Shown: piece after piece, positions 15,729 through 24,030 of the stretch
Numbering within the stretch: the stretch's first letter is position 1
How the letters are laid out: each line of letters starts with the position of its first letter
Origin: Comamonadaceae bacterium
Lineage (GTDB): Bacteria; Pseudomonadota; Gammaproteobacteria; Burkholderiales; Burkholderiaceae_C
Reading direction: 5' to 3'
DNA length: 29,424 nucleotides
Assembly: GCA_947458415.1 (NCBI GenBank)
Contig: CANGZG010000003.1
Location: forward strand, 1 to 29,424
The notes under the pieces: generated by a model
Database searches by the model: none
What the model saw: the letters and a program-made list of their open reading frames with translations, nothing else
What the model was told of the DNA's origin: nothing
Made by a program: the position numbers and the translations under genes

Positions 15729-16706
15729 TTACGGTTTGTTATTTTTTTCTAAATTTTTGATGCGCTCTCGCAGACTGTGCAGTTGTTTGAGCGAGGCTGC
15801 ATTTTTTTGCCACTGAGAATTCTCGTCGATGGGAAACATGCCGCTGTATGTCCCAGGCTTCAAAATGGAATGCGAGACCAGCGCGTAAGAACTGATGTGC
15901 ACGTGGTCTGCGAGTTGAAGGTGTCCTAATACACCTGCACCTCCGCCAATGGTGCAATATGCGCCAATCGTGGAACTGCCTGCAATGGCAGAACAACCGG
16001 CCATGGCTGTGTGTTTGCCTATGCGCACGTTGTGGCCAATTTGAATCAAATTGTCAAGAATCACGCCTTCTTCAAGCACCGTGTCTTCCATGGCGCCGCG
16101 GTCGATGCACGTGTTGGCACCAATCTCGACATGATTCCCAATGATCACTCTCCCCAGTTGCTCAATTTTGATCCAACGCTGGTCATGAAGCGCAAACCCA
16201 AAACCATCCGCCCCCACCACCACACCGGAATGCAAAATGCAGTGGCTTCCGATCTCACAATAAGAAGACACCGTGACGCGTGATTTGAGCCATGTTCCCT
16301 CGCCAATCTTGGCGCCTTCTTCCACCACACACAAAGGACCAATGCGCGCGCTGGGGTGTATTTCAGCGGTCGGGTCGACCACGGCGGAGGGATGGATGTG
16401 GGGGACCTGCTTTGAGGGTTGTTGCGATACCCACAATTGCGTCAACTTAGCCCAATACGCATAAGGGTGATCCGTCACGATACAAGCACCACGCATGGCA
16501 GCGGCTTCTTGATGCGCCTTTCCAACCACGACACAAGTGGCTTGGCTTTTTTCAAGCTGAGAAATGTATTTGGGGTGGCTTAGAAAGCTGATATCTCCTT
16601 GACCGGCACTGACCAAAGGAGCGAGACGGGAAATTTGTGTGTCAGGGGAACCATGGAGTTGCCCCCCCAATTGATCTGTCAGAAACCCTAGCTTGAGGGT
16701 AACCAC
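15729..16706 (-). CDS. lpxD: UDP-3-O-(3-hydroxyacyl)glucosamine N-acyltransferase LpxD
   Basis: LpxD adds the N-linked 3-hydroxyacyl chain in lipid A synthesis. From a GTG at 16706 the protein is 325 residues. The uridine-binding N-terminal domain begins LKLGFLTDQLGGQLHG, the hexapeptide beta-helix runs from about VDPTAEIHPSARIGP, and the active-site region contains DNLIQIGHNVRIG and AMAGCSAIAGSS. A C-terminal helix ends RERIKNLEKNNKP. An in-frame ATG at 16757 would add 17 residues (MTSPTRSSKSS...) and overlap ompH by 47 bases. I prefer the GTG because it fits the family N-terminus and sits four bases after the ompH stop, but the start is not settled. Confidence 0.93.
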   Translation of the reverse strand: MVTLKLGFLTDQLGGQLHGSPDTQISRLAPLVSAGQGDISFLSHPKYISQLEKSQATCVVVGKAHQEAAAMRGACIVTDHPYAYWAKLTQLWVSQQPSKQVPHIHPSAVVDPTAEIHPSARIGPLCVVEEGAKIGEGTWLKSRVTVSSYCEIGSHCILHSGVVVGADGFGFALHDQRWIKIEQLGRVIIGNHVEIGANTCIDRGAMEDTVLEEGVILDNLIQIGHNVRIGKHTAMAGCSAIAGSSTIGAYCTIGGGAGVLGHLQLADHVHISSYALVSHSILKPGTYSGMFPIDENSQWQKNAASLKQLHSLRERIKNLEKNNKP

Positions 16707-16710
16707 GCCA

Positions 16711-17217
16711 TCACTTGCCGCTGTTGATGACTTTGATGACCTTGTCGGTGATGTCATGTTTGGGGTTGATATACACCGCTTCTTGCAATATCAAATCATA
16801 TTTTTCTGACTCAGCGACTTGCTTGACAACCTTGTTGGCCTTTTCAAGCACCTGTTGAAGCTCTTCATTTTTTCTGGCGTTCAAATCTTCTTGAAACTCG
16901 CGGCGTTTGCGTTGAAATTCCCGGTCTTGATCGGCCAATTGACGCTGGCGAGCAGAACGTTGTGTGTCTGACAAGGTCGGCGAATCTCTTTCGAGTTTTT
17001 CAGAATTTGTTTTCAGGGAATTGCCAATGTCAACCAATTCTTTTTCACGCTTGGAGAACTCCTGCTCGAGTTTGGTTTGTGCCACTTTTGCAGTATTGGC
17101 TTCTCTGAAGATGCGGTCTGTGTTGACAAAACCGACACGGAAGTCATCAGCATGAAGAACCAAGGACGTCATGCCTAACAGGCAAACACTCAGCGTGCGA
17201 ATCAGTGGAAAGTTCAT
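16711..17217 (-). CDS. skp: periplasmic chaperone OmpH/Skp
   Basis: Skp/OmpH is a trimeric periplasmic chaperone that holds unfolded outer-membrane proteins on their way to BamA. The protein is 168 residues. A signal peptide (MNFPLIRTLSVCLLGMTSLVLHA) is followed by the mature start DDFRVGFVNTDRIF. Then come long Lys/Glu/Arg/Gln-rich helices (about 40-130) forming the coiled-coil tentacles, and a closing beta strand YDLILQEAVYINPKHDITDKVIKVI. Its ATG overlaps the bamA stop by one base (TGATG), pointing to translational coupling. The bamA-skp-lpxD-fabZ order is conserved across proteobacteria. Confidence 0.95.
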   Translation of the reverse strand: MNFPLIRTLSVCLLGMTSLVLHADDFRVGFVNTDRIFREANTAKVAQTKLEQEFSKREKELVDIGNSLKTNSEKLERDSPTLSDTQRSARQRQLADQDREFQRKRREFQEDLNARKNEELQQVLEKANKVVKQVAESEKYDLILQEAVYINPKHDITDKVIKVINSGK

Positions 17218-19526
17218 CAGAAGGCCGTCCCGATTTGGAATTGAAAGGTTTGTATTCTATCGTTAGCAAATTGTTTAATCGGCTTGGCAAACGCGAACCT
17301 GAGGGGTCCCACCGGAGAAATCCAGCTCAACCCCACCCCAGCAGAACTTCTGAGCTGAGCCACATCAATCGATTCTTGGTCAGTGTAGACGTTGCCAACG
17401 TCAACGAAAGTAAACAAGCGCAGTGTTTTGTCTGTGCCAACCCCAGGAAAAGGCATTAAAAACTCGGTGTTCAATAAGATCTTTTTGGCACCACCCGTGG
17501 CGTAATCGCCACCGTAGCGGCTGTAAGTCGTGTCCGTTTGCAAGGAGTTCTGCTGGAAACCCCTGACCGATCCAAGTCCGCCTGCGTAGTAGTTCTTGAA
17601 TATCGGGAAGTCCTTTCCGTTCAAGCCGCCGCCCAGACCCAATTCGGCATTGACAGCCAAGGTGTACTTGCGAGTCAGGGGCCAGTACTGCTGGTATTGG
17701 CCTGAATTTTTGTAGTAACGGGTGTCCCAGAATGCGCCAATGTCGGCATTGAGCCGAATCACTTTACCTTTGTTGGGAACCAATGTACTGTCTCGACTGT
17801 CCCTGGCCCAACCGACGGTGATCGGAGCCGATCTGACTGTGTTGCCCACATAGCCAGAGTTTGAATACGCGGTGGGGAGTCCGGTCCCGTTTGAGACAGA
17901 AGTTTGATCATATGCAATGCCAATTTGTACGGTGTCAATCTCTGCAATCGGCACCCCAAAACTCACCCCCAAACCCGACGAATAAATGTTGTAGTAAGTG
18001 GTGGAAGCCGCATAAGGACGCAAATTTCTGTCATAGAAACTCAATGTTCTTGACACCCCGTCTTCGGTGAAATAAGGGTCGGTGGTGTTCAATTGGTAAA
18101 GCTTGTTGTATTTGCTGGTGTTGACTTGTATGCCAACAGAGTTGCCCGTTCCAAAAAAATTGTCTTGGCTGATGCCAAAAGACAGAAAAAACTTCTCCGA
18201 CGACGAAAAGCCTGCGCCAAGTTGCAGTGCACCAGTTGGTTTTTCAGTCACTTTCAAATTGATGTCAACTTGATCTGGCGTCCCAGGAACTTCTTGTGTG
18301 TCAATGGTCACCTCTGTGAAATACCCTAGCCGGTCAATCCGGTCTCTGGATTTTCGAATCTTGTCACCGTCATACCAAGCGGATTCCATTTGACGAAATT
18401 CTCGACGAATGATGTCGTCTTTGGTTCTGTCATTGCCAGAAATATTGATCCGACGGACATAGGCTCTTCTCGACGGGTCCGCTTGCAAGATGATTTTGAC
18501 TTGGTTGGTCTTTCGGTCAATCTCAGAGCGCGGTTCTATCTTTGCAAAAGCAAAGCCGAAATTTCCAAAATACTCAGAAAATGCCTTGGTTGTTTCAACA
18601 ATGTCGGTGATGTTGTAAGTGCGCCCGGGTTTGATACTGATCAATGATTTGAATTCGTTGTCTCTGCCCAAATAGTAGCCGTCTAACTCTACTGCGCTGA
18701 CAACAAATTGAGCGCCTTCGGTGATGTTGATGGTGATGCTGATGTCTTGTTTGTTAGGTGAAATGGCCACTTGCGTGGAATCGACTCTGAACTCCAAATA
18801 GCCTCGCGACAGGTAAAAGGAGCGGATGTTTTCAAGGTCTGCATTCAACTTCGCTTGTGAATAGCGGTCGGACTTGGTGTACCACGACATGTAATTGGGT
18901 TCCGACAGGTCTAATTGGTCCTTGATGGTTGACTGGTCAAACGCCTTGTTACCTACTATTTTGAATTCTTTGATTTTGGAAACTTCACCTTCGATGACCG
19001 TGAAATTTAAATTGACTTTGTTTCGTTCCGACGGAGCCACTGTGGTCACAACCTCAGCGCCATACAAACTTTTGTTGATGTATTGACGCTTCAATTCCTG
19101 CTCCGCTCTGTCGGACAGCGCTTTGTCAAATGGCCGACCTTCGGATAATCCAATGTCTTTGAGCGCCTTCTTGAGCGTGTCTTTGTCAAACTCTTTGATG
19201 CCGACGAAATTCACCGAAGAAATCAAGGGACGCTCCTCGACCACCACAATCACCACATTGCCTTTGAGCTCAATTCGAACGTCTTTGAACAGTCCCAAGG
19301 CGAATAAATTGCGAATGGCCAGGGTGCCTTTGTCATCTGAATAAGACTCACCCACTTTGAATGGAAGCGTGGCCAACACATTGCCTGGTTCAACCCGCTG
19401 CAATCCTTCCAATTGAATATCTTGAATGTCAAATGGTTCCACAGCCAACACCGCCTGCGACATACACACCGACAGCATGATCACTGAGACCGATTGCTTG
19501 AGCACTGAAAAAACATAAGATTTCAT
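17217..19526 (-). CDS. bamA: outer membrane protein assembly factor BamA
   Basis: BamA is the central pore of the BAM complex, which folds beta-barrel proteins into the outer membrane. The protein is 769 residues. A signal peptide ends near MSQAVLA. Five POTRA domains follow, opening EPFDIQDIQLEGLQRVEPGNVL and including AYVRRINISGNDRTKDDIIRREF in the fifth, and the 16-strand barrel fills the second half. The loop-6 VRGF motif is at 654-657 (GGLGSVRGFQQ), and the protein ends FQFQIGTAF, a typical beta-signal with terminal Phe. The ATG at 19526 has no clear Shine-Dalgarno sequence. In most relatives rseP lies directly upstream; here there is only a 95-base gap to dxr. Confidence 0.97.
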   Translation of the reverse strand: MKSYVFSVLKQSVSVIMLSVCMSQAVLAVEPFDIQDIQLEGLQRVEPGNVLATLPFKVGESYSDDKGTLAIRNLFALGLFKDVRIELKGNVVIVVVEERPLISSVNFVGIKEFDKDTLKKALKDIGLSEGRPFDKALSDRAEQELKRQYINKSLYGAEVVTTVAPSERNKVNLNFTVIEGEVSKIKEFKIVGNKAFDQSTIKDQLDLSEPNYMSWYTKSDRYSQAKLNADLENIRSFYLSRGYLEFRVDSTQVAISPNKQDISITINITEGAQFVVSAVELDGYYLGRDNEFKSLISIKPGRTYNITDIVETTKAFSEYFGNFGFAFAKIEPRSEIDRKTNQVKIILQADPSRRAYVRRINISGNDRTKDDIIRREFRQMESAWYDGDKIRKSRDRIDRLGYFTEVTIDTQEVPGTPDQVDINLKVTEKPTGALQLGAGFSSSEKFFLSFGISQDNFFGTGNSVGIQVNTSKYNKLYQLNTTDPYFTEDGVSRTLSFYDRNLRPYAASTTYYNIYSSGLGVSFGVPIAEIDTVQIGIAYDQTSVSNGTGLPTAYSNSGYVGNTVRSAPITVGWARDSRDSTLVPNKGKVIRLNADIGAFWDTRYYKNSGQYQQYWPLTRKYTLAVNAELGLGGGLNGKDFPIFKNYYAGGLGSVRGFQQNSLQTDTTYSRYGGDYATGGAKKILLNTEFLMPFPGVGTDKTLRLFTFVDVGNVYTDQESIDVAQLRSSAGVGLSWISPVGPLRFAFAKPIKQFANDRIQTFQFQIGTAF

Positions 19527-19621
19527 AGGTAAACCAGAAGTGATATAGGGCGATTGATCTGATAATACATCAGTGATGAAGCCGCGAAATAAGCGCTCCT
19601 CGCTGATGAAAACTTATTCAT
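19527..19621 (-). other. dxr-bamA intergenic gap where rseP is expected
   Basis: This 95-base gap has no coding potential and no recognisable rseP fragment. It contains two small inverted repeats: CTGAT/ATCAG around a five-base loop at 19559-19573, and AGCG/CGCT flanked by AATA/TATT around 19586-19620. The minus strand reads TATTAT inside the first repeat, a possible -10 for bamA, but without a convincing -35. A sigma-E-type promoter, which drives bamA in E. coli, is not evident. Confidence 0.5.
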
Positions 19622-20815
19622 TTAAACCATGGTCAATTTTTTGGCTGATGACAGCGCAGCTTGTCGTGAAAGTCGATCAATTTCCAGCAAATCGTCTAAA
19701 TTGTTGGGCGCTGTCGGGTGAACCGACGACAAAGCAGACAGATTTACCTGGTGAATTTGATCGAAACGAATTTTCTGGTTCAAGAACAAATCCACGGCAA
19801 CTTCATTAGAGGCATTCAAAACGGCGGTGGTTCCAGCAGGTGCCATCAGTGCCTCCCAGGCCAACGCCAGCCCGGGATAACGGGATTGGTGTGCTTCATC
19901 ATCCATGGATTCAAATGTCATTTGTGAAGCTTGTTTGAAATCGATATGCGATGCCCCACTGCTGATCCGCTCTGGCCAAGCCAGTCCGTACGAAATGGGC
20001 ATGCGCATGTCTGGTGTACCCAATTGCGCAACGATGGCACCATCGACAAATTCAACCATCGAGTGAATGATGCTTTGCGGGTGAATCACAACTTCAATTT
20101 GTGATGGGTCAACTCCAAATAAAAATTTCGCCTCAATGACTTCCAAGGCCTTGTTCATCATGGTTGCAGAGTCAACAGAAATTTTTCTGCCCATGACCCA
20201 ATTGGGATGCGCACACGCTTGATCAGGGGTGATGTCTTTGAAAGTCAACGGCGAACGTGTCCTGAAAGGCCCGCCCGAAGCCGTCAAAATGATTTTGCTG
20301 ACCGAAGAAGGCCAAGCTTGCGGGTTCTCTGGCAGCGATTGAAAAATGGCCGAGTGTTCGCTGTCAATCGGCAGCAATTTGGCGCCACCTTTGTTTACCG
20401 CATCCATGAACAGTTCTGCGCCGACCACCAGCGCCTCTTTGTTGGCGAGCAACAGTCGCTTGCCTGCCAAAGCCGCTGCCATGCAAGACGCCAAGCCAGC
20501 CGCACCCACAATCGCGGCCATGACCATGTCTACCCGCTCATCGCTGGCCACATCACACAAAGCATCGGCCCCGCACAGAACCCGGGTTGACGAGTTGGCA
20601 AGTTTCAATGCCGCTTCCAATTGCTTGGCCGCATCAGGGTCAACCATCACCGCAAAGCTTGGCTTGAATTGCAAACATTGGCTCAACATCAACTCGTGTT
20701 GTCTGGCGCCTGTCAACGCAAACAGGTGGTACTTGTCGGTGTGTCTGGCAATCACATCCAAGGTATTGACACCTATGGACCCGGTAGACCCCAACACGGT
20801 GACGGTTTTTTTCAT
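19622..20815 (-). CDS. dxr: 1-deoxy-D-xylulose 5-phosphate reductoisomerase Dxr
   Basis: Dxr makes 2-C-methyl-D-erythritol 4-phosphate from DXP, the committed step of the MEP isoprenoid pathway and the fosmidomycin target. From the ATG at 20815 the protein is 397 residues. NADPH-binding GSTGSIG is at 9-15, LLLANKEALV at 121-130, and the metal ligands Asp151 and Glu153 lie in PIDSEHSAIFQ, with the third Glu in NKALEVIEAKFLFG. SASGGPF and HPQSIIHSMVEF are intact. GTG codons at 20827 and 20824 could extend the start by three or four residues, but the ATG with GGTGA upstream is preferred. The ATG is five bases after the cdsA stop. Confidence 0.96.
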   Translation of the reverse strand: MKKTVTVLGSTGSIGVNTLDVIARHTDKYHLFALTGARQHELMLSQCLQFKPSFAVMVDPDAAKQLEAALKLANSSTRVLCGADALCDVASDERVDMVMAAIVGAAGLASCMAAALAGKRLLLANKEALVVGAELFMDAVNKGGAKLLPIDSEHSAIFQSLPENPQAWPSSVSKIILTASGGPFRTRSPLTFKDITPDQACAHPNWVMGRKISVDSATMMNKALEVIEAKFLFGVDPSQIEVVIHPQSIIHSMVEFVDGAIVAQLGTPDMRMPISYGLAWPERISSGASHIDFKQASQMTFESMDDEAHQSRYPGLALAWEALMAPAGTTAVLNASNEVAVDLFLNQKIRFDQIHQVNLSALSSVHPTAPNNLDDLLEIDRLSRQAALSSAKKLTMV

Positions 20816-20820
20816 GGTGA

Positions 20821-21654
20821 TCACCACATTGAAATGAGAACAGCAAGCGGCAAAACAGGGAGTAACGCATCCAGCCGGTCGAGCACGCCGCCGTGTCCAG
20901 GCAAGAGTTGGCTGCTGTCTTTGGCGCCGGCAGCCCGCTTGATCAGCGACTCAAACAAATCACCAGCGGCACTGGCGAGTGTGAGCAAGGTCAGCCCTGC
21001 AAAAAAGACAGGCCAGCCAAACGCCAAGAGCCTGGCAAACACATGGTCATTACCCATGCCCCACGACGCTGATGCCACTGTCCAACCAATGGCCAACAAC
21101 CAGACTGCCATCACAGCACCAGCCAATCCTTCAATGCTTTTACCCGGACTGATCGTGGGTGCCAATTTGCGTTTTCCCCAGCGGCGCCCAGCAAAATAAG
21201 CCGCGATGTCAGCGGTCCAAACCAGGCACAACACGGAGATCAAAAATGCAGTGCCGACGAGCTTGGCTTGAAGCAGCGACATGCCGCTCGATATCAGTAA
21301 GACCAGGCCCAGCACCAGTCTGATCCATTTTGGCGTGGCTTGCCAACTTGCACTGCCAAGTCTGAGAAAAAAAACAATGGTGCCAAACCAGACCACCACG
21401 CAAGCCAACCAAAATATGGGTGGCAGCGGTTGAAAAGCATACCCCGTCCAATAGCCGAAAAACACCCCCACGCACGCTGCAGGTAAAGAAAAAGCAGTTG
21501 TCAAGCCCAATCCGTTCAATCGACCCCACTCCCATGCCGCCGCTGCGATCAATGCCAAGCCCAAGATACCTAGCCACACAGGCGATGGATGAAACAACGC
21601 CGGCAAAGCAACCAACAGCAAAATAACCGCCGTGATGACGCGCTGCTTAAGCAT
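20821..21654 (-). CDS. cdsA: phosphatidate cytidylyltransferase CdsA
   Basis: CdsA makes CDP-diacylglycerol from phosphatidic acid and CTP at the inner membrane, feeding all major phospholipids. The protein is 277 residues with about eight hydrophobic segments from residue 7 onward. The family signature appears near the C-terminus as SLIKRAAGAKDSSQLLPGHG followed by GVLDRLDAL, with the Lys-Asp and Asp-Arg pairs intact. TADIAAYFAGRRWGKRKLAP is the other conserved stretch. The ATG at 21654 follows the frr stop by only 13 bases. In most proteobacteria uppS stands between frr and cdsA; here there is no room for it. Confidence 0.95.
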   Translation of the reverse strand: MLKQRVITAVILLLVALPALFHPSPVWLGILGLALIAAAAWEWGRLNGLGLTTAFSLPAACVGVFFGYWTGYAFQPLPPIFWLACVVVWFGTIVFFLRLGSASWQATPKWIRLVLGLVLLISSGMSLLQAKLVGTAFLISVLCLVWTADIAAYFAGRRWGKRKLAPTISPGKSIEGLAGAVMAVWLLAIGWTVASASWGMGNDHVFARLLAFGWPVFFAGLTLLTLASAAGDLFESLIKRAAGAKDSSQLLPGHGGVLDRLDALLPVLPLAVLISMW

Positions 21655-21667
21655 GGCATGGTCTCAT

Positions 21668-22231
21668 TCAGACAGCCATGATTTCTTGTTCTTTGGACGC
21701 GATCAATTTGTCAATGTCAGCAATGTGCTTGTCAGTGAATTTTTGAATGTCGTTTTCCGCGCGCTTTTGCTCATCTTCTGAAGCCAGTTTGTCTTTGACC
21801 AATTTCTTCACTGCTTCATTGGCATCACGCCGCAAATTGCGAATCGCAATTTTGGCGTTCTCACCCTCTGTGCGAACAATTTTGGTCATCTCCTTGCGCC
21901 GCTCTTCTGTCATGGGAGGCATGGGTACCCGAATCAAGTCGCCCATGGCAGAGGGATTCAAACCCAAATCACTTTCGCGGATGGCTTTTTCAATTTTGGG
22001 ACCCAATCCCTTTTCCCATGGCTGAACACTGATGGTTCTGGCGTCCAACAAAGACACATTGGCCACTTGGGATAAAGGTGTGGGGTTGCCGTAGTACTCC
22101 ACCATGATGGAATCTAACAATCCCGGGTTGGCGCGGCCCGTTCGAATTTTGCTCAGGCTGTTGGTAAACGACACAATGGATTGGTCCATTTTTGATTCGC
22201 TGTTTTTCTTGATGTCACTGATGCTTGTCAT
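21668..22231 (-). CDS. frr: ribosome recycling factor
   Basis: RRF works with EF-G to split post-termination ribosomes. The protein is 187 residues against 185 in E. coli. The three-helix bundle domain includes SLSKIRTGRANPGLLDSIMVEYYG and the C-terminal RRDANEAVKKLVKDKLASEDEQKRAE, with the small beta domain (LSQVANVSLLDARTISVQPWEKG) inserted between. Two ATGs lie side by side at 22234 and 22231. I chose the second because GGAG lies seven bases upstream. The frame extends further, but that part overlaps pyrH and is not family-like. The start is 25 bases after the pyrH stop. Confidence 0.97.
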   Translation of the reverse strand: MTSISDIKKNSESKMDQSIVSFTNSLSKIRTGRANPGLLDSIMVEYYGNPTPLSQVANVSLLDARTISVQPWEKGLGPKIEKAIRESDLGLNPSAMGDLIRVPMPPMTEERRKEMTKIVRTEGENAKIAIRNLRRDANEAVKKLVKDKLASEDEQKRAENDIQKFTDKHIADIDKLIASKEQEIMAV

Positions 22232-22256
22232 CATTCCTCTCCCGAAATATCCATTC

Positions 22257-22982
22257 TTATGAAGCAAACACAAGGGTGCCCTCGTCCTCACCCATGACAA
22301 CGCGCTTCAATGCGCCGTGTTTGAAAATTGAAAAAACCGTGATCGGCAATTTTTGATCTCTGCACAGTGCAAACGCCGTGGCGTCCATGATGCCCAAATT
22401 GCCTTGGATGGCGTCGTCAAAACTGATTCGACTGTAACGGGTGGCGTCCGGATGCTTTTTCGGGTCAGCGGTGTATACGCCGTCAACTTTGGTGGCTTTC
22501 AACACCATCGCTGCGCCGATTTCAGCACCACGCAATGCAGCTGCGGTATCGGTGGTGAAAAAGGGATTGCCTGTGCCTGCTGCAAACACGACCACCTTCC
22601 CCTCTTCAAGGTATTGCAAGGCTTTGGGTCTGACATAGGGTTCAACCACTTGCTCAATCCCAATCGCCGACATCACCCTGGCCACCAAACCCGCTTTGTT
22701 CATGGTGTCAGCCAAAGCCAATGCATTCATCACCGTGGCCAACATGCCCATGTAGTCTGCAGTAGCGCGGTCCATGCCAACCGAGCCACCGGCCACGCCT
22801 CTGAAAATATTGCCACCGCCAATCACCACGGCGACCTCAACACCCAGGCGGGTGATTTCTGCGATCTCCTCGACCATGCGAACAATGGTGTCACGGTTGA
22901 TTCCAAAAGCATCATCGCCCATCAAAGCTTCACCGGACAGCTTGAGCAGAATTCTTTTGTAAGCGGGTTTGGTGACTGTCAT
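22257..22982 (-). CDS. pyrH: UMP kinase PyrH
   Basis: PyrH phosphorylates UMP to UDP and is a hexameric enzyme of the amino-acid-kinase fold, unrelated to eukaryotic UMP kinases. The protein is 241 residues. Visible motifs are ILLKLSGEALMGDDAFGI, VAVVIGGGNIFRGVAG, DRATADYMGMLATVMNALAL, GTGNPFFTTDTAAALRGAEI and the uridine/ATP region KATKVDGVYTADPKKHP. The ATG at 22982 has GGAG eight bases upstream. The gene starts only 33 bases beyond the terminator that follows tsf, so it depends on read-through or on a promoter overlapping that terminator. CarAB, also in this window, feeds the same pyrimidine pathway. Confidence 0.97.
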   Translation of the reverse strand: MTVTKPAYKRILLKLSGEALMGDDAFGINRDTIVRMVEEIAEITRLGVEVAVVIGGGNIFRGVAGGSVGMDRATADYMGMLATVMNALALADTMNKAGLVARVMSAIGIEQVVEPYVRPKALQYLEEGKVVVFAAGTGNPFFTTDTAAALRGAEIGAAMVLKATKVDGVYTADPKKHPDATRYSRISFDDAIQGNLGIMDATAFALCRDQKLPITVFSIFKHGALKRVVMGEDEGTLVFAS

Positions 22983-23015
22983 GGAAATCTCCGTGCGAAT
23001 GAGTGTAAGACTTGC

Positions 23016-23045
23016 AAAAAAAAGGGGACTGGCAAGTCCCCTTTT
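23016..23045 (-). terminator. intrinsic terminator after tsf
   Basis: On the minus strand AAAAGGGGACT (23045-23035) pairs with AGTCCCCTTTT (23030-23020) around the loop TGCC, and the T-run continues to 23016, eight Ts in all. This is a textbook rho-independent terminator, seven bases past the tsf stop. It separates rpsB-tsf from pyrH. Confidence 0.93.
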
Positions 23046-23051
23046 AGGTCA

Positions 23052-23945
23052 TCAAGCGGTTTGCTTGGCCGCTGCCACTTGGGCAGCCACCTCAGCTGCA
23101 AAGTCATCCACTTTGCGTTCAATACCCTCGCCCACCACGTACATGGTGAATGCTTTGACTTGGGTTTTGGCAGCCTGCAACATTTGTTCAACGGTCTGCT
23201 TGTCGTTCTTGACAAAAGGTTGATTGAACAAAGACACCTCTTTGAGGTATTTTTGAACAGCGCCTTCGATCATCTTGGAAGCGATGTCCGCAGGCTTGCC
23301 CGATTCTGCCGCTTTGGCGGTGGCCACAGAACGTTCTCTTTCAATCAATTCGGCGGGGACATCCGCGCTGGTCAACGACACAGGTTTCATGGCTGCCACA
23401 TGCATGGCCACATCGCGCGCCGAAGCTTCTTCGCCATCAAATTCAACCACCACCCCGATGCGTGTGCCATGCAAATAGGATGTGAGATTGGCGCTGCCGT
23501 CAAAATAACGAAAGCGTCTGAAGCTCATGTTTTCGCCAATTTTTCCAACCAAACCCTTGCGAACGTCTTCCAAGGTGGGGCCAAAACCATCTTGCGAGTA
23601 AGCCAGCGCAGACAACGCTTCGATGGTGTCGGGATGGTGGGCTGCGATCAACTGGGCCGCCGCATTGGCCAAAGCCAAGAAGCTGTCGTTCTTGGTGACA
23701 AAGTCGGTTTCGCAGTTGACTTCCAACATGGCGCCGGTTTTGCCGGCCATGGCAATCGCAATCACACCTTCGGCTGTGACGCGGGCAGAAGCCTTGCTGG
23801 CCTTGCTGCCAAGCTTGACACGCAACAACTCTTCAGCTTTGACCATATCGCCTTCGGCCTCAGTCAATGCTTTTTTACATTCCATCATGGGCGCATCGGT
23901 TTTTGCGCGCAATTCAGCGACCATGCCTGCTGTGATATTCGCCAT
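23052..23945 (-). CDS. tsf: elongation factor Ts
   Basis: EF-Ts exchanges GDP for GTP on EF-Tu. The protein is 297 residues against 283 in E. coli, starting MANITAGMVAELRAKTDAPMMECKKAL, which contains the EF-Tu-contacting TDAPMMECKKAL helix. NCETDFVTKNDSFLALA and VAMHVAAMKP mark the core subdomains, and GEGIERKVDDFAAEVAAQ the C-terminal module. The ATG at 23945 has AAGGA about eight bases upstream; an in-frame start ten codons earlier (23975) has no such support. It lies between two intrinsic terminators, so its dose may be set by read-through of the one after rpsB. Confidence 0.97.
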   Translation of the reverse strand: MANITAGMVAELRAKTDAPMMECKKALTEAEGDMVKAEELLRVKLGSKASKASARVTAEGVIAIAMAGKTGAMLEVNCETDFVTKNDSFLALANAAAQLIAAHHPDTIEALSALAYSQDGFGPTLEDVRKGLVGKIGENMSFRRFRYFDGSANLTSYLHGTRIGVVVEFDGEEASARDVAMHVAAMKPVSLTSADVPAELIERERSVATAKAAESGKPADIASKMIEGAVQKYLKEVSLFNQPFVKNDKQTVEQMLQAAKTQVKAFTMYVVGEGIERKVDDFAAEVAAQVAAAKQTA

Positions 23946-23987
23946 AAATTTTCCTTTGTATCTTTCTAGTTCCAAATATTAAGTTGC

Positions 23988-24015
23988 AAAAAAGGGGCCA
24001 TCAAAGCCCCTTTTT
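23988..24015 (-). terminator. intrinsic terminator/attenuator between rpsB and tsf
   Basis: The minus strand reads AAAAAGGGGC (24015-24006), a seven-base loop, then GCCCCTTTTT (23998-23989) and one more T, all just after the rpsB stop. It is a clear stem followed by a T-run. Since tsf begins only 42 bases further on, this probably acts as a partial terminator adjusting EF-Ts against S2, as known for rpsB-tsf in E. coli. Confidence 0.88.
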
Positions 24016-24030
24016 GAAAGCCTAAGCAGA

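Noticed and set aside
22353..23969. A 538-codon open frame on plus, opposite pyrH and tsf
   Set aside because: It runs antisense through two certain genes and a terminator, is rich in His, Cys and Phe, and matches no family I know. It is a by-product of codon use on the other strand.
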